Shown: piece by piece, positions 15,609 to 23,077 of the stretch
Numbering within the stretch: position 1 is the first letter of the stretch
Layout: each line of letters opens with the position of its first letter
NCBI RefSeq assembly: GCF_018255755.1
Contig: NZ_CP073766.1
Location: 558,001 to 622,000 of the forward strand
Length of the DNA: 64,000 bases
DNA from: Chitinophaga sp. HK235
GTDB taxonomy: Bacteria; Bacteroidota; Bacteroidia; Chitinophagales; Chitinophagaceae
Direction of reading: 5' to 3'
The notes under the pieces: model-generated
Told to the model about the DNA's origin: nothing
Seen by the model: only the letters and a program-made list of their open reading frames with translations
Database searches by the model: none
Position numbers and translations under genes: made by a program

Positions 15609-15719
15609 CTAACGTTTTTTGCTTCTCATTTCCTTTCTTTCATCAAAAAAATAAGCCAGCAGTCTGTAAATCCAGATGCCTACGACAGCGTACATAAAGT
15701 AAGTAAGGTAAATACTCAT
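15609..15719 (-). CDS. 36-residue single-span membrane micropeptide
   Basis: This short ORF runs ATG 15719 to TAG 15609 and encodes MSIYLTYFMYAVVGIWIYRL..., one hydrophobic helix (about residues 4-25) followed by a basic tail (DERKEMRSKKR), which suggests a cytoplasmic C-terminus. A perfect TAnnTTTG promoter element lies 85 bases upstream on the same strand. Its function is unknown. Support comes from the coherent helix-plus-basic-tail design and the promoter, not from any homology search. Confidence 0.55.
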   Translation of the reverse strand: MSIYLTYFMYAVVGIWIYRLLAYFFDERKEMRSKKR

Positions 15720-15803
15720 AACATAACATTTTCGGGTTAATCAATTTTTTCGTCAGAACGTTATTTTCAAAAAGGGTGCCAATACGGGGTTGTAACTTAC
15801 ATG

Positions 15804-15811
15804 CAAAGATA
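15804..15811 (-). promoter_or_regulatory. Promoter -7 element for the 36-residue protein
   Basis: TATCTTTG on the minus strand is an exact TAnnTTTG match. A TTTG lies 14 bases upstream (15829-15826), slightly close for a -33 element. The leader would be about 75 bases. Confidence 0.5.
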
Positions 15812-15967
15812 TATACAATAAATATCAAATAGTTATAAAACCATAAATATTTTTTTAACACTTTGATGAACATTTGTCAGTTCAGTTATGTTGTAAATCT
15901 GAAAACTCGACGCATACACTTTTTGTGGAATTTATCACACTGAAGTGTTATTTTGACCATTACCTCA

Positions 15968-16192
15968 ATGAAAAAACCACTTGCTATGAAAAAGATAGCG
16001 TTGATAGCCCTTATTGCCGGAATTTTGCTGGCTGCCACAGCATATATAACGGAAGCGAATGATCTGCCAGGCGCTGTGGAATTACGGACCGTTGGTTTTA
16101 TCGGTTACATTTTTATCATTAGTGCCGCTGCTTATTTTTCCCTTTATTGGTTATATAAATGGAATAAAGAAGCGGAGACTATTCAACCCTAA
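15968..16192 (+). CDS. Small two-span membrane protein, unknown function
   Basis: This 74-residue protein has two hydrophobic segments (about 7-26 and 41-60) separated by a short acidic/polar loop ('TEANDLPGAVELRTVG'). A second in-frame ATG at 15986 (MKKIALIAL) is an equally good start and would make the first segment resemble a signal peptide. A promoter-like pair (TTG 15923-15925, TTATTTTG 15948-15955) lies upstream and a good terminator 11 bases downstream, which supports a real monocistronic gene. Confidence 0.62.
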   Translation: MKKPLAMKKIALIALIAGILLAATAYITEANDLPGAVELRTVGFIGYIFIISAAAYFSLYWLYKWNKEAETIQP

Positions 16193-16203
16193 GAAATTAT
16201 GGA

Positions 16204-16231
16204 ACGCCGGATGAAAATCCGGCGTTTTTTT
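16204..16231 (+). terminator. Terminator
   Basis: An 8-bp GC-rich stem (ACGCCGGA/TCCGGCGT, 16204-16211/16218-16225) followed by a T-run lies just after the small membrane protein gene. Confidence 0.85.
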
Positions 16232-16300
16232 ATCTGTCATTTATAAGGATTATGAACCCCTGCTTTAGACAAAGCAGGGAGTAAGTTGTAAAGTTTTGTA

Positions 16301-16693
16301 TTAGTCTTTTCTGTTCAGGTAAGGTACTATACCGGCGATGATCACCTCTCCGTTAACCCCGGCTTTGGAAAGAAAGCAGTCGGCTCCCGCTTCGAAGGCT
16401 GCCAGTCTATCACAATCATTAAATCTGTTGGAAACCACGACAATTGGAATGGAAGGGTTCTGGTGCCTGATAGCAGCGATCATTTCCAGTCCGCACATAC
16501 CGGGCATGACCAGGTTGGTCAGTATGATGTCCGGACTGGCCGTACCCATGGTGTATAGTGCCGTTCGGGCATTCATACAGGTGTGGACTGTAAAACAGGT
16601 TCGGATAGTTACCTGAGGGATGATCCAGTTCAGAAAAAAGGGGTCATCATCTACCCAGAAAATTTTGTAGGTCTTGCGCTGCCTGGTTATCAT
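16301..16693 (-). CDS. Stand-alone receiver-domain protein lacking the phosphoacceptor Asp
   Basis: This 130-residue protein is a single response-regulator receiver domain without an output domain. The acidic pocket (VDDDP, about 14-18), a Ser in place of the switch Ser/Thr (VVVSNR) and the conserved Lys110 (FLSK) are present. However, the phosphoacceptor position in 'DIILTNLVMPGM' is Asn60 instead of Asp (codon AAC), so normal aspartyl phosphorylation is not expected. I start it at the ATG at 16693, since the longer frame would begin in a structured inverted-repeat region. No kinase gene is next to it. It may act as a phosphorylation-independent adaptor, which is inference. Confidence 0.82.
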   Translation of the reverse strand: MITRQRKTYKIFWVDDDPFFLNWIIPQVTIRTCFTVHTCMNARTALYTMGTASPDIILTNLVMPGMCGLEMIAAIRHQNPSIPIVVVSNRFNDCDRLAAFEAGADCFLSKAGVNGEVIIAGIVPYLNRKD

Positions 16694-16763
16694 GGGAAAC
16701 GATGTTTTGATTCTGGGACAAAACGCGCAGGAAAATAAAAGCGCGGAACTCTTGCAATGCTGC

Positions 16764-16857
16764 TCTAACCGCCAAGTCGAACACAGCAAAGAAGAGCCCG
16801 CGCACATACGTCGCGGGCCTCACCTTCTATACCTGTGTTCTTAATTTGGCGGTTAGA
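16764..16857. other. Nested inverted-repeat element (possible structured RNA or cruciform)
   Basis: Three nested pairs occur in 94 bases: TCTAACCGCCAA/TTGGCGGTTAGA (16764-16775/16846-16857), GAACACAG/CTGTGTTC, and a hairpin GCCCGCG/CGCGGGC around 16795-16817. The element lies between the receiver gene (minus) and the XRE gene (plus). It could be a 5' leader structure for either, or a small mobile or recombination site. Confidence 0.55.
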
Positions 16858-16937
16858 ACAGGCTAAAAAGCGATGCCTCGTAATATTTTTATTTTTTGGG
16901 GAGGCAAAGATAACCGAATATAATATTTTTTTTAAAA

Positions 16938-16957
16938 TGACTTGATCTATCAAGTCA
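16938..16957. promoter_or_regulatory. 20-bp palindrome, candidate XRE operator
   Basis: TGACTTGA-TCTA-TCAAGTCA is a perfect 8-bp inverted repeat with a 4-base centre, 33 bases before the XRE start codon. Its size and symmetry suit a dimeric helix-turn-helix repressor acting on its own promoter. Confidence 0.5.
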
Positions 16958-16989
16958 ATAATTTTATCCCTTTTTTTGAATTTGTGCCA

Positions 16990-17217
16990 ATGATAGGAGT
17001 GCGCAACCAGGATTTATCTAAGAGATTTGGCGAACGATTCCGGAAACTACGTGAGGCGACAGGTCTGAGCACACGTGAATTTGCAGATACAGCCGGCATA
17101 GCCTACTCCCAGGTCTGGAGTATAGAATCAGGGAAAGGTAATCCAACTTTGAGTACAATGGAAGCCATTGCTAAAGCACTCGGTACCGATATTTCCGGAC
17201 TTATGAAAGATTTATAA
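16990..17217 (+). CDS. XRE-family helix-turn-helix regulator
   Basis: This 75-residue protein is almost entirely one HTH_3/XRE domain (about residues 9-70): 'FGERFRKLREATGLSTREFA', then 'VWSIESGKGNPTLSTMEAIAKALG'. The ATG at 16990 puts the domain at the usual distance from the N-terminus; an upstream in-frame ATG at 16942 would lie inside the palindrome. It is likely a DNA-binding dimer and probably autoregulated through the palindrome just upstream (inference). No toxin gene is adjacent, so there is no case for a toxin-antitoxin pair here. Confidence 0.85.
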   Translation: MIGVRNQDLSKRFGERFRKLREATGLSTREFADTAGIAYSQVWSIESGKGNPTLSTMEAIAKALGTDISGLMKDL

Positions 17218-17306
17218 ATATAGCATTTCGCATATGCGTTTTGGCCAATGCTTGCATTGTAGCCTATTCATGCCTGCTCATCAGCAAAAGATCCCGCCGG
17301 ATTACC

Positions 17307-17314
17307 TATCTTTG
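17307..17314 (+). promoter_or_regulatory. trhO promoter -7 element
   Basis: TATCTTTG is an exact TAnnTTTG match 125 bases before the trhO start codon. The implied leader contains a short CCTG/CAGG hairpin and has no recognised riboswitch. Confidence 0.5.
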
Positions 17315-17438
17315 CGGTGCCTGAAAAAAACAGGCTTTTCAGACATACTTTCAAGACGAATCGATCAACAACCTTGTTAACCAGGGTACTGATTGAAATT
17401 TTGTTCACGACGCAGGTGTCCTTAAAATTTCAAACAAA

Positions 17439-18455
17439 ATGGTATTACACAACAGAGTATCAGCCGCTGAGCTCAAGAAACGGCTGTTAATGGAAACAAT
17501 CAACCGCGTTACGATCTCCTTTTACCAGTACGCGAAAATTCAGGATCCGCAAGCTTTCCGCGACCAATTGTACGAATCCCTCTTTAAACTCGATGTTTTC
17601 GGACGTATCTATGTTGCCCACGAAGGGATCAACGCCCAGATCAGCGTTCCGGAACACAATTTTGAGGCATTCCGCGATACCCTCTACGCTGTCGATTTCC
17701 TCCATGGCATCCGTCTCAACGTAGCTGTAGACGATGATGGCAAATCCTTCTTCGTACTGAAAATCAAGGTTAGAGAGAAAATTGTGGCCGACGGTATCTC
17801 CGACCCCACCTTCGACATGGCCAACCGCGGTAAGTACGTTGATGCGAAAGGGTTTAATGCACTGACTGACGACCCCGACACAGTCATCGTTGATATGCGT
17901 AACCACTACGAGTACGAAGTCGGACATTTTGACGGTGCAATAGAAATTCCCTCTGATACTTTCCGCGATCAGTTACCCATGGCAGTGGATATGCTGAAAG
18001 ATCAGAAAGATAAAAATATTATCATGTATTGTACTGGGGGAATCCGCTGTGAGAAAGCATCTGCTTATATGTTGCACCACGGTTTCAAGAATGTTTTCCA
18101 CCTGGAAGGGGGTATTATTGAATATACCAACAAAGCCCGGCAACAGGAACTACCCATCAAGTTCAAAGGCAAAAATTTCGTTTTCGATGACCGTCTCGGT
18201 GAAAGAATAAGTGAGGATATTATTAGTCAATGTCATCAATGTGGGGAACCTTGTGATACACACACCAACTGTTTGAATGACGGTTGTCACCTTTTATTCA
18301 TCCAGTGCGAATCCTGCGCCCAGAAAAACAATGGCTGCTGCAGCGATGCCTGCAAGGAAGTGTATGCACTGCCGGAAGAAGAAAGGGCCGAACTGCGTAA
18401 AGGTGTAGACAAAGGACTGATGTTCAATAAATCCAGAAGAAAAAGACTGAAATAA
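17439..18455 (+). CDS. trhO: tRNA uridine(34) hydroxylase, rhodanese family (TrhO/YceA)
   Basis: This 338-residue cytoplasmic enzyme hydroxylates U34 of certain tRNAs on the way to 5-methoxyuridine-type modifications. It has the family's N-terminal ferredoxin-like domain ('GRIYVAHEGINAQIS', about 55-69). A rhodanese domain follows (about 140-235) with catalytic Cys198 in 'MYCTGGIRCEKA'. The C-terminus is a Cys-rich region ('CHQCGEPC' and 'CCSDAC', about 265-305). Length and order match the family. It has its own promoter and terminator and stands alone. Confidence 0.93.
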   Translation: MVLHNRVSAAELKKRLLMETINRVTISFYQYAKIQDPQAFRDQLYESLFKLDVFGRIYVAHEGINAQISVPEHNFEAFRDTLYAVDFLHGIRLNVAVDDDGKSFFVLKIKVREKIVADGISDPTFDMANRGKYVDAKGFNALTDDPDTVIVDMRNHYEYEVGHFDGAIEIPSDTFRDQLPMAVDMLKDQKDKNIIMYCTGGIRCEKASAYMLHHGFKNVFHLEGGIIEYTNKARQQELPIKFKGKNFVFDDRLGERISEDIISQCHQCGEPCDTHTNCLNDGCHLLFIQCESCAQKNNGCCSDACKEVYALPEEERAELRKGVDKGLMFNKSRRKRLK

Positions 18456-18459
18456 AAAA

Positions 18460-18493
18460 TCCGCCCCGCGTTGTTTCTTCTCGGCAGGGCGGA
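18460..18493 (+). terminator. Possible terminator of trhO
   Basis: TCCGCCC (18460-18466) can pair with GGGCGGA (18487-18493) a few bases after the stop codon. The loop is long and there is no T-run, so it is weak. Confidence 0.35.
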
Positions 18494-18520
18494 GTAGAGA
18501 TAGATTATAAAATCAGTGGG

Positions 18521-18539
18521 GGCCGGACCTAGTCCGGCC
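18521..18539. repeat. REP-like GC-rich palindrome
   Basis: GGCCGGAC-CTA-GTCCGGCC is a perfect 8-bp hairpin between convergent genes. Its design (GC arms around a CTA centre) recalls the outer hairpins of the palindromic element at 12294-12520. Confidence 0.5.
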
Positions 18540-18593
18540 TTTACCTTTTTCATAACCATTCTATCAACCTATATGCGAACTAAAAAGTTAATA

Positions 18594-18622
18594 GCCTTCC
18601 GGAAAATAATCCACCGGAAGGC
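18594..18622 (-). terminator. Terminator of the metal-efflux operon
   Basis: A 9-bp stem (GCCTTCCGG/CCGGAAGGC, 18594-18602/18614-18622) lies just beyond the stop codon of the RND gene, with a T-rich stretch following on the minus strand. Confidence 0.65.
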
Positions 18623-18633
18623 CGGTTAATATG

Positions 18634-21600
18634 TTAAAGTGCTTCCACTTTTTTCTTGTATGCACCATAGAAAATAATCGGAAATACCAGTAACGTCAGC
18701 ACTGTAGCGGTAATTAAACCTCCAATCACCACAATCGCCAGCGGCTTCTGGGTTTCAGAACCAATACCATGTGAAAGCGCCGCCGGAACCAGACCTATCG
18801 CTGCCATCAATGCAGTCATCACTACTGGCCTGATACGGCTCTGGACTCCCAGCTTAATCGCCTCATTCAGACTGATTCTCGCCTCCAGGTTCTTATGAAA
18901 CACTGATATCAGAATTACACCATTCTGGATGCAAATGCCGAACAGGGCAATAAAACCTACGCCGGCAGAAATACCGAAGTTCATACCTGTAACGTGCAAT
19001 GCGAGAATTCCCCCTATCAGCGCAAAAGGAACATTCATTAAAACGAGTCCTGCATCTTTCACATTACCCAACATAATAAACAGCACCATAAAGATGGCCA
19101 CAAGGCTGATAGGCACTACCTGACCCAGTCTTTGGGTGGCCCGCACCTGATTTTCAAACTCACCGGTCCAACCTACACTATAACCTTTTGGCAACTTAAT
19201 AACTTTGTTAATTTTTTGTTGAGCTTCGCTGATGGTAGATCCCAGGTCGCGGTCACGTACCGAAAATTTTATCCCGATAAAACGTTTGTTCAGATCACGA
19301 TAGATGAAGGCAGGGCCGGTAATGGTTTTGATTTCCGCGATTTCTTTCAGCGGCACCTTGTTATTGTTGATGGTAGGTACCATCAGATTGGCCAGGTCTT
19401 CTTCGGTTTTACGATAGTTGGCATCATAGCGGATACGGATATCGAATTTTTTCTCTCCTTCATACAGCTGGGTAGCAGTTTTACCACCGATCGCCATTTC
19501 TATCACTGCCTGGGCATCACCAGTGGATACGCCGTATTGCGCCATCTTGTTGTCATCCAGGTTAATGCTCATCTCAGGCTGACCGATATTACGGATCACA
19601 CCCAGGTCCTTGATACCCTGTACGCTCTTGAGCTGCGCAATGACTTGCTGCGACAGTGACTCCAGCTGTGTAAGGTCTGCACCGTAGATCTTCACACCAT
19701 TGGCCGCTTTAAAACCGGCCACTGCTTCAGAAACGTTGTCACTGATCGGCTGGGAGAAGTTGAGGATAATACCTGGGTATTTTTTCAAACGGCCTTCCAT
19801 CTGACCAATCAGAGCGTCCTGGGTGATTTTACGTTTCCATTCCTCTTTGGGCAGCAGGTCTACCTGGTATTGTATGAAATAAAAACCGTTAGGGTCTGTA
19901 CCGTCATTGGAACGGCCTACCTGCGATAATACCCGCTTTACTTCAGGGAAATTGCCGAGGTCTTCCCGGATGTTACGCGCCATCTTAACGCTCTCGGTGA
20001 GCGACATACTCATCGGCAGCTCAGTGGTCACCCACAGCGAGCCTTCATTGAGCTGCGGCAGGAACTCAGTACCCAGGAATTTGGCAGAAAAGAATGTAAC
20101 CACTATAAACGCCAGCGAGCAGGTAATGCTCAGACGTTTGTTGCGGTAAGTCCAGTTGAAACCTTTGGTAACAATGCGGTCAAAGAAGTTCACCACAAAG
20201 TTGTTCTTCTCCTTCACATTTTTGTTGAGCAGGATGGAACACAGTACCGGCACCAATGTTAAGGTGAACAGCAATGCGCCCAGCAGGGCAAAGCCCAGCG
20301 TCCATGCCAGCGGGGAGAACATTTTACCTTCCACTTTCTGGAAAGAGAAGATAGGGATCAAAGAGATAATGATAATGAGTTTGGAGAAGAAGATCGCTTT
20401 GGCCAGCTCACCACCGGTTTGTTTGATCCAGCCCAGCTTGGCCATCTTGTTAAACCGCTCCATCCCGTATTTATGGGCCTTATGATCGAGCATTACGAAG
20501 ATCCCTTCCACCATCACCACAGCACCATCAATGATGATACCGAAGTCGATGGCGCCCATGGAGAGCAGGTTAGCGCTCATACCTTTGATACGCAGACACA
20601 TGAAGGCAAACAACAGTGCCAGTGGTATGATGATGGACACAATCACTGTAGTGCGCCAGTCGGCCATAAAAATGAACACAATCACGGTCACAAAAATGAT
20701 CCCTTCTGCCAGGTTGTGCATTACGGTATGGGTACAGAAGGCCATCAGGTTATCACGATCATAGAAAGTCTCCATCTTGATGTCTTCCGGCAGTACGGTC
20801 TCATTCAGCTCTTTCAGTTTGTCTTTAAGACGTTTCAGTACTTCGGAAGGATTTTCACCTTTACGCATTACCACAATACCTTCTACAAGGTCGTCGCTTT
20901 TGTCCAGTCCCACCTGGCCTACGCGGGGCGCAGACGATTCATGTACAGCGGCGAGGTCTTTAACGAGCAGTGGTACACCATTGATATTCTGAACGATAAT
21001 ATTCTGGATGCCGGAGATGCTGCTGAGCAGACCTATACCTCGCACCACATAAGCCTGTCCGTTTTTTTCGATGACGTCGCCACCTACGTTCACATTACTT
21101 TTGGTAATGGCCTGATACAACTCCAGTGGAGTGATATCGTACTTGGCAAGGCGTACCGGGTCGGCAGAGATTTCGTAGATCTTTTCCTGGCCGCCAAAGG
21201 CTACCACATCGGCCACGCCGGGCACACTGCGGATCTGACGGTCTATCACCCAGTTCTGCCAGGTAAGCAGATCGCGGGAATCACGTTTACTGCTCTTGAG
21301 ATAATAGCGGAAGATTTCCCCGGTAGGGCCGTAAGGGGGCTGTACCTCCGGGGATGCACCTTCAGGCAGGTTAAGGCCTGCCAGCATATTATTCACCTGC
21401 TGACGCGCAAAGAAATCTTCCACATCATCTTCAAATATGATCTTCACCACAGAAAGACCAAACATGGTAACAGAGCGTACGCTGGTTTTACGTTGTACTG
21501 CGTTCATAGATACTTCTATGGGCAGTGTTACAAAACGTTCCACTTCCTGTGCACTGCGACCGTTCCATTTGGTCACGATCACGATCTGGGTATTGGTGAC

Positions 21601-21732
21601 GTCTGGGAATGCTTCGATGGGGGTATGCAGGAAAGAAACCACCCCCGCTATGATCAGCGTGACAACGCTGATAAAAACAAATAGCTTGTTTTTAAGCGAA
21701 AAAGCTACAATATTTCTGATGAATTTATTCAT
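18634..21732 (-). CDS. Heavy-metal efflux RND transporter (CzcA/CusA family)
   Basis: This 1032-residue inner-membrane pump exports metal ions using the proton gradient, working with a fusion protein and an outer-membrane channel. It has 12 predicted membrane helices in the RND layout, two large periplasmic loops, and the heavy-metal signature 'AIDFGIIIDGAVVMVEG' with the proton-relay acids Asp396, Asp402 and Glu409. The last gene of the cluster, it starts 12 bp after the porin gene. Divalent cations (Co/Zn/Cd/Ni) are suggested by the CzcA-like relay; copper or silver cannot be excluded. Confidence 0.93.
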   Translation of the reverse strand: MNKFIRNIVAFSLKNKLFVFISVVTLIIAGVVSFLHTPIEAFPDVTNTQIVIVTKWNGRSAQEVERFVTLPIEVSMNAVQRKTSVRSVTMFGLSVVKIIFEDDVEDFFARQQVNNMLAGLNLPEGASPEVQPPYGPTGEIFRYYLKSSKRDSRDLLTWQNWVIDRQIRSVPGVADVVAFGGQEKIYEISADPVRLAKYDITPLELYQAITKSNVNVGGDVIEKNGQAYVVRGIGLLSSISGIQNIIVQNINGVPLLVKDLAAVHESSAPRVGQVGLDKSDDLVEGIVVMRKGENPSEVLKRLKDKLKELNETVLPEDIKMETFYDRDNLMAFCTHTVMHNLAEGIIFVTVIVFIFMADWRTTVIVSIIIPLALLFAFMCLRIKGMSANLLSMGAIDFGIIIDGAVVMVEGIFVMLDHKAHKYGMERFNKMAKLGWIKQTGGELAKAIFFSKLIIIISLIPIFSFQKVEGKMFSPLAWTLGFALLGALLFTLTLVPVLCSILLNKNVKEKNNFVVNFFDRIVTKGFNWTYRNKRLSITCSLAFIVVTFFSAKFLGTEFLPQLNEGSLWVTTELPMSMSLTESVKMARNIREDLGNFPEVKRVLSQVGRSNDGTDPNGFYFIQYQVDLLPKEEWKRKITQDALIGQMEGRLKKYPGIILNFSQPISDNVSEAVAGFKAANGVKIYGADLTQLESLSQQVIAQLKSVQGIKDLGVIRNIGQPEMSINLDDNKMAQYGVSTGDAQAVIEMAIGGKTATQLYEGEKKFDIRIRYDANYRKTEEDLANLMVPTINNNKVPLKEIAEIKTITGPAFIYRDLNKRFIGIKFSVRDRDLGSTISEAQQKINKVIKLPKGYSVGWTGEFENQVRATQRLGQVVPISLVAIFMVLFIMLGNVKDAGLVLMNVPFALIGGILALHVTGMNFGISAGVGFIALFGICIQNGVILISVFHKNLEARISLNEAIKLGVQSRIRPVVMTALMAAIGLVPAALSHGIGSETQKPLAIVVIGGLITATVLTLLVFPIIFYGAYKKKVEAL

Positions 21733-21744
21733 AACTCCTGTTCT

Positions 21745-23064
21745 TTATATAGCCACTCTGGTCCTTAATCCGATGATGTTTACCGGCCCGCGGTCCCTGT
21801 TATAGGCGGGATGCAGCACAAACTGGTAATCGGGGCTTAAAGCAATATGTAGCCTGCTAATATTACATTGATAGAAAACTTCTGCGATCATTTCCGGAGC
21901 ATAGTGCAGCTGGCCATCGCCGATCATAAATCCGGCGCCGCCGGCCTCAAGATAATGACGGTGGTCAGCGGACAGCCCGTTGACTACCATGGCCACGCCT
22001 AAATTGTCCTGCGGACGGTGCCACGGGGTACCATGTTCCAGCCATCCGGCGCTCACCGATTGATCTATTTCCGTATAGGCCCAGGTTTCGTTATGACCGT
22101 CGTTCCAGGATGCTTTGGCAAAAACGCCGGCATTGTCACTGATCTCCTGGTCTATATTGATACCGAAGCCATATTTGGTATGGCCGTTGCGCCTTACTGA
22201 TGTGATGTCCGGCGCAGTGTCCCTTGCTGCATCGATGGCCGTTCTGTAGTTGCCCATAGGCGCCTGGTTGAGGAAGGCCATCAACCGTATATTTCCTTGA
22301 TGTTTTTTCAGTTGGTGTGTATGCGTTACCTCCAGCACCTGACCGTTGGATTGACGGTAGTGATAGTTCAGTTTAGGCCCGTTGGCTACCAGCGGTTCCA
22401 GGGAAGTGGCGGCCTGCACCATCCAGTTGTCATGCTGGTACTGCACCGTAAAGGCCATAGTATAACCCCGAACATCAGCCGGATAGTCCCAGGCTGCATT
22501 GCTCATAAGCGACCAGTTCAGGAACTGGGTACGGGGATCATGACTGAAGGCATTCTGGTCGAAGAAGTCCGCCAGGCAATACTTACCGCCGATGAAGCGC
22601 AGGAACCGGGTAGGGGTGGTACCACCTACGTTGTTCAGGTCGTCCGGATCTGCGGTGTTTTTGCTGGTGAGTGGCAGCGTATAAGCCGCATATGCTCTGG
22701 CCAGATAAACAGCCGGCTTTGGATTACCTACACGGAATGTTTCGCCATTAGGGAAACCCGCAATGCCGGTGGCATGGCTGAGACCTTCACCACCAGCAAG
22801 TTCCGGGTTTATATAGAGTTCGAGGTTCCGCAAGGGGCGGATGCCTGCATAAATCGTACTGGTAATAGACGTTTTACCGTTTTCGTGTGTCTCAAAGCTG
22901 TTGACACCGGAGTACTTCGCGGAGAAATCAGGATGCCACTGGCTGACCAGCGTTTGCTGGAAATGAAAGGTGTAGGGCAGGATGCTGTCCTTTGCCTTGT
23001 CCTGTGCTGCCAGCTTGCCGGCAAACAGCGTTATAAGTCCTATGGAAGATAAAAATTGCCTCAT
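21745..23064 (-). CDS. OprB-like carbohydrate-selective porin family protein
   Basis: This 439-residue outer-membrane protein has a signal peptide (about 1-20, GKLAAQ). The body looks like the OprB family: 'FQQTLVSQWHPDFSAKYSG', 'GLSHATGIAGFPNGETFR' and a barrel-type C-terminus. OprB proteins are beta-barrel porins first known for sugar uptake. Here the gene is embedded between the fusion-protein and RND genes with spacings of 13 and 12 bp, so it is surely co-transcribed with a metal pump. A sugar role is therefore doubtful, and it may serve metal passage or membrane permeability (inference). Confidence 0.82.
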   Translation of the reverse strand: MRQFLSSIGLITLFAGKLAAQDKAKDSILPYTFHFQQTLVSQWHPDFSAKYSGVNSFETHENGKTSITSTIYAGIRPLRNLELYINPELAGGEGLSHATGIAGFPNGETFRVGNPKPAVYLARAYAAYTLPLTSKNTADPDDLNNVGGTTPTRFLRFIGGKYCLADFFDQNAFSHDPRTQFLNWSLMSNAAWDYPADVRGYTMAFTVQYQHDNWMVQAATSLEPLVANGPKLNYHYRQSNGQVLEVTHTHQLKKHQGNIRLMAFLNQAPMGNYRTAIDAARDTAPDITSVRRNGHTKYGFGINIDQEISDNAGVFAKASWNDGHNETWAYTEIDQSVSAGWLEHGTPWHRPQDNLGVAMVVNGLSADHRHYLEAGGAGFMIGDGQLHYAPEMIAEVFYQCNISRLHIALSPDYQFVLHPAYNRDRGPVNIIGLRTRVAI

Positions 23065-23077
23065 GTTCCGTTCCCGC

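Noticed and set aside
16764..16857. Integron attC site
   Set aside because: The R box consensus is not matched exactly, only one site is present and no integron integrase is seen; kept only as a structured element.
16990..17217. XRE protein as antitoxin of a toxin-antitoxin pair
   Set aside because: No small toxin-like gene lies next to it; the following gene is trhO with its own promoter.
20419..21684. 421-codon plus-strand ORF inside the RND gene
   Set aside because: Antisense to a fully recognisable CzcA-type pump; its His/Tyr-rich sequence has no domain.
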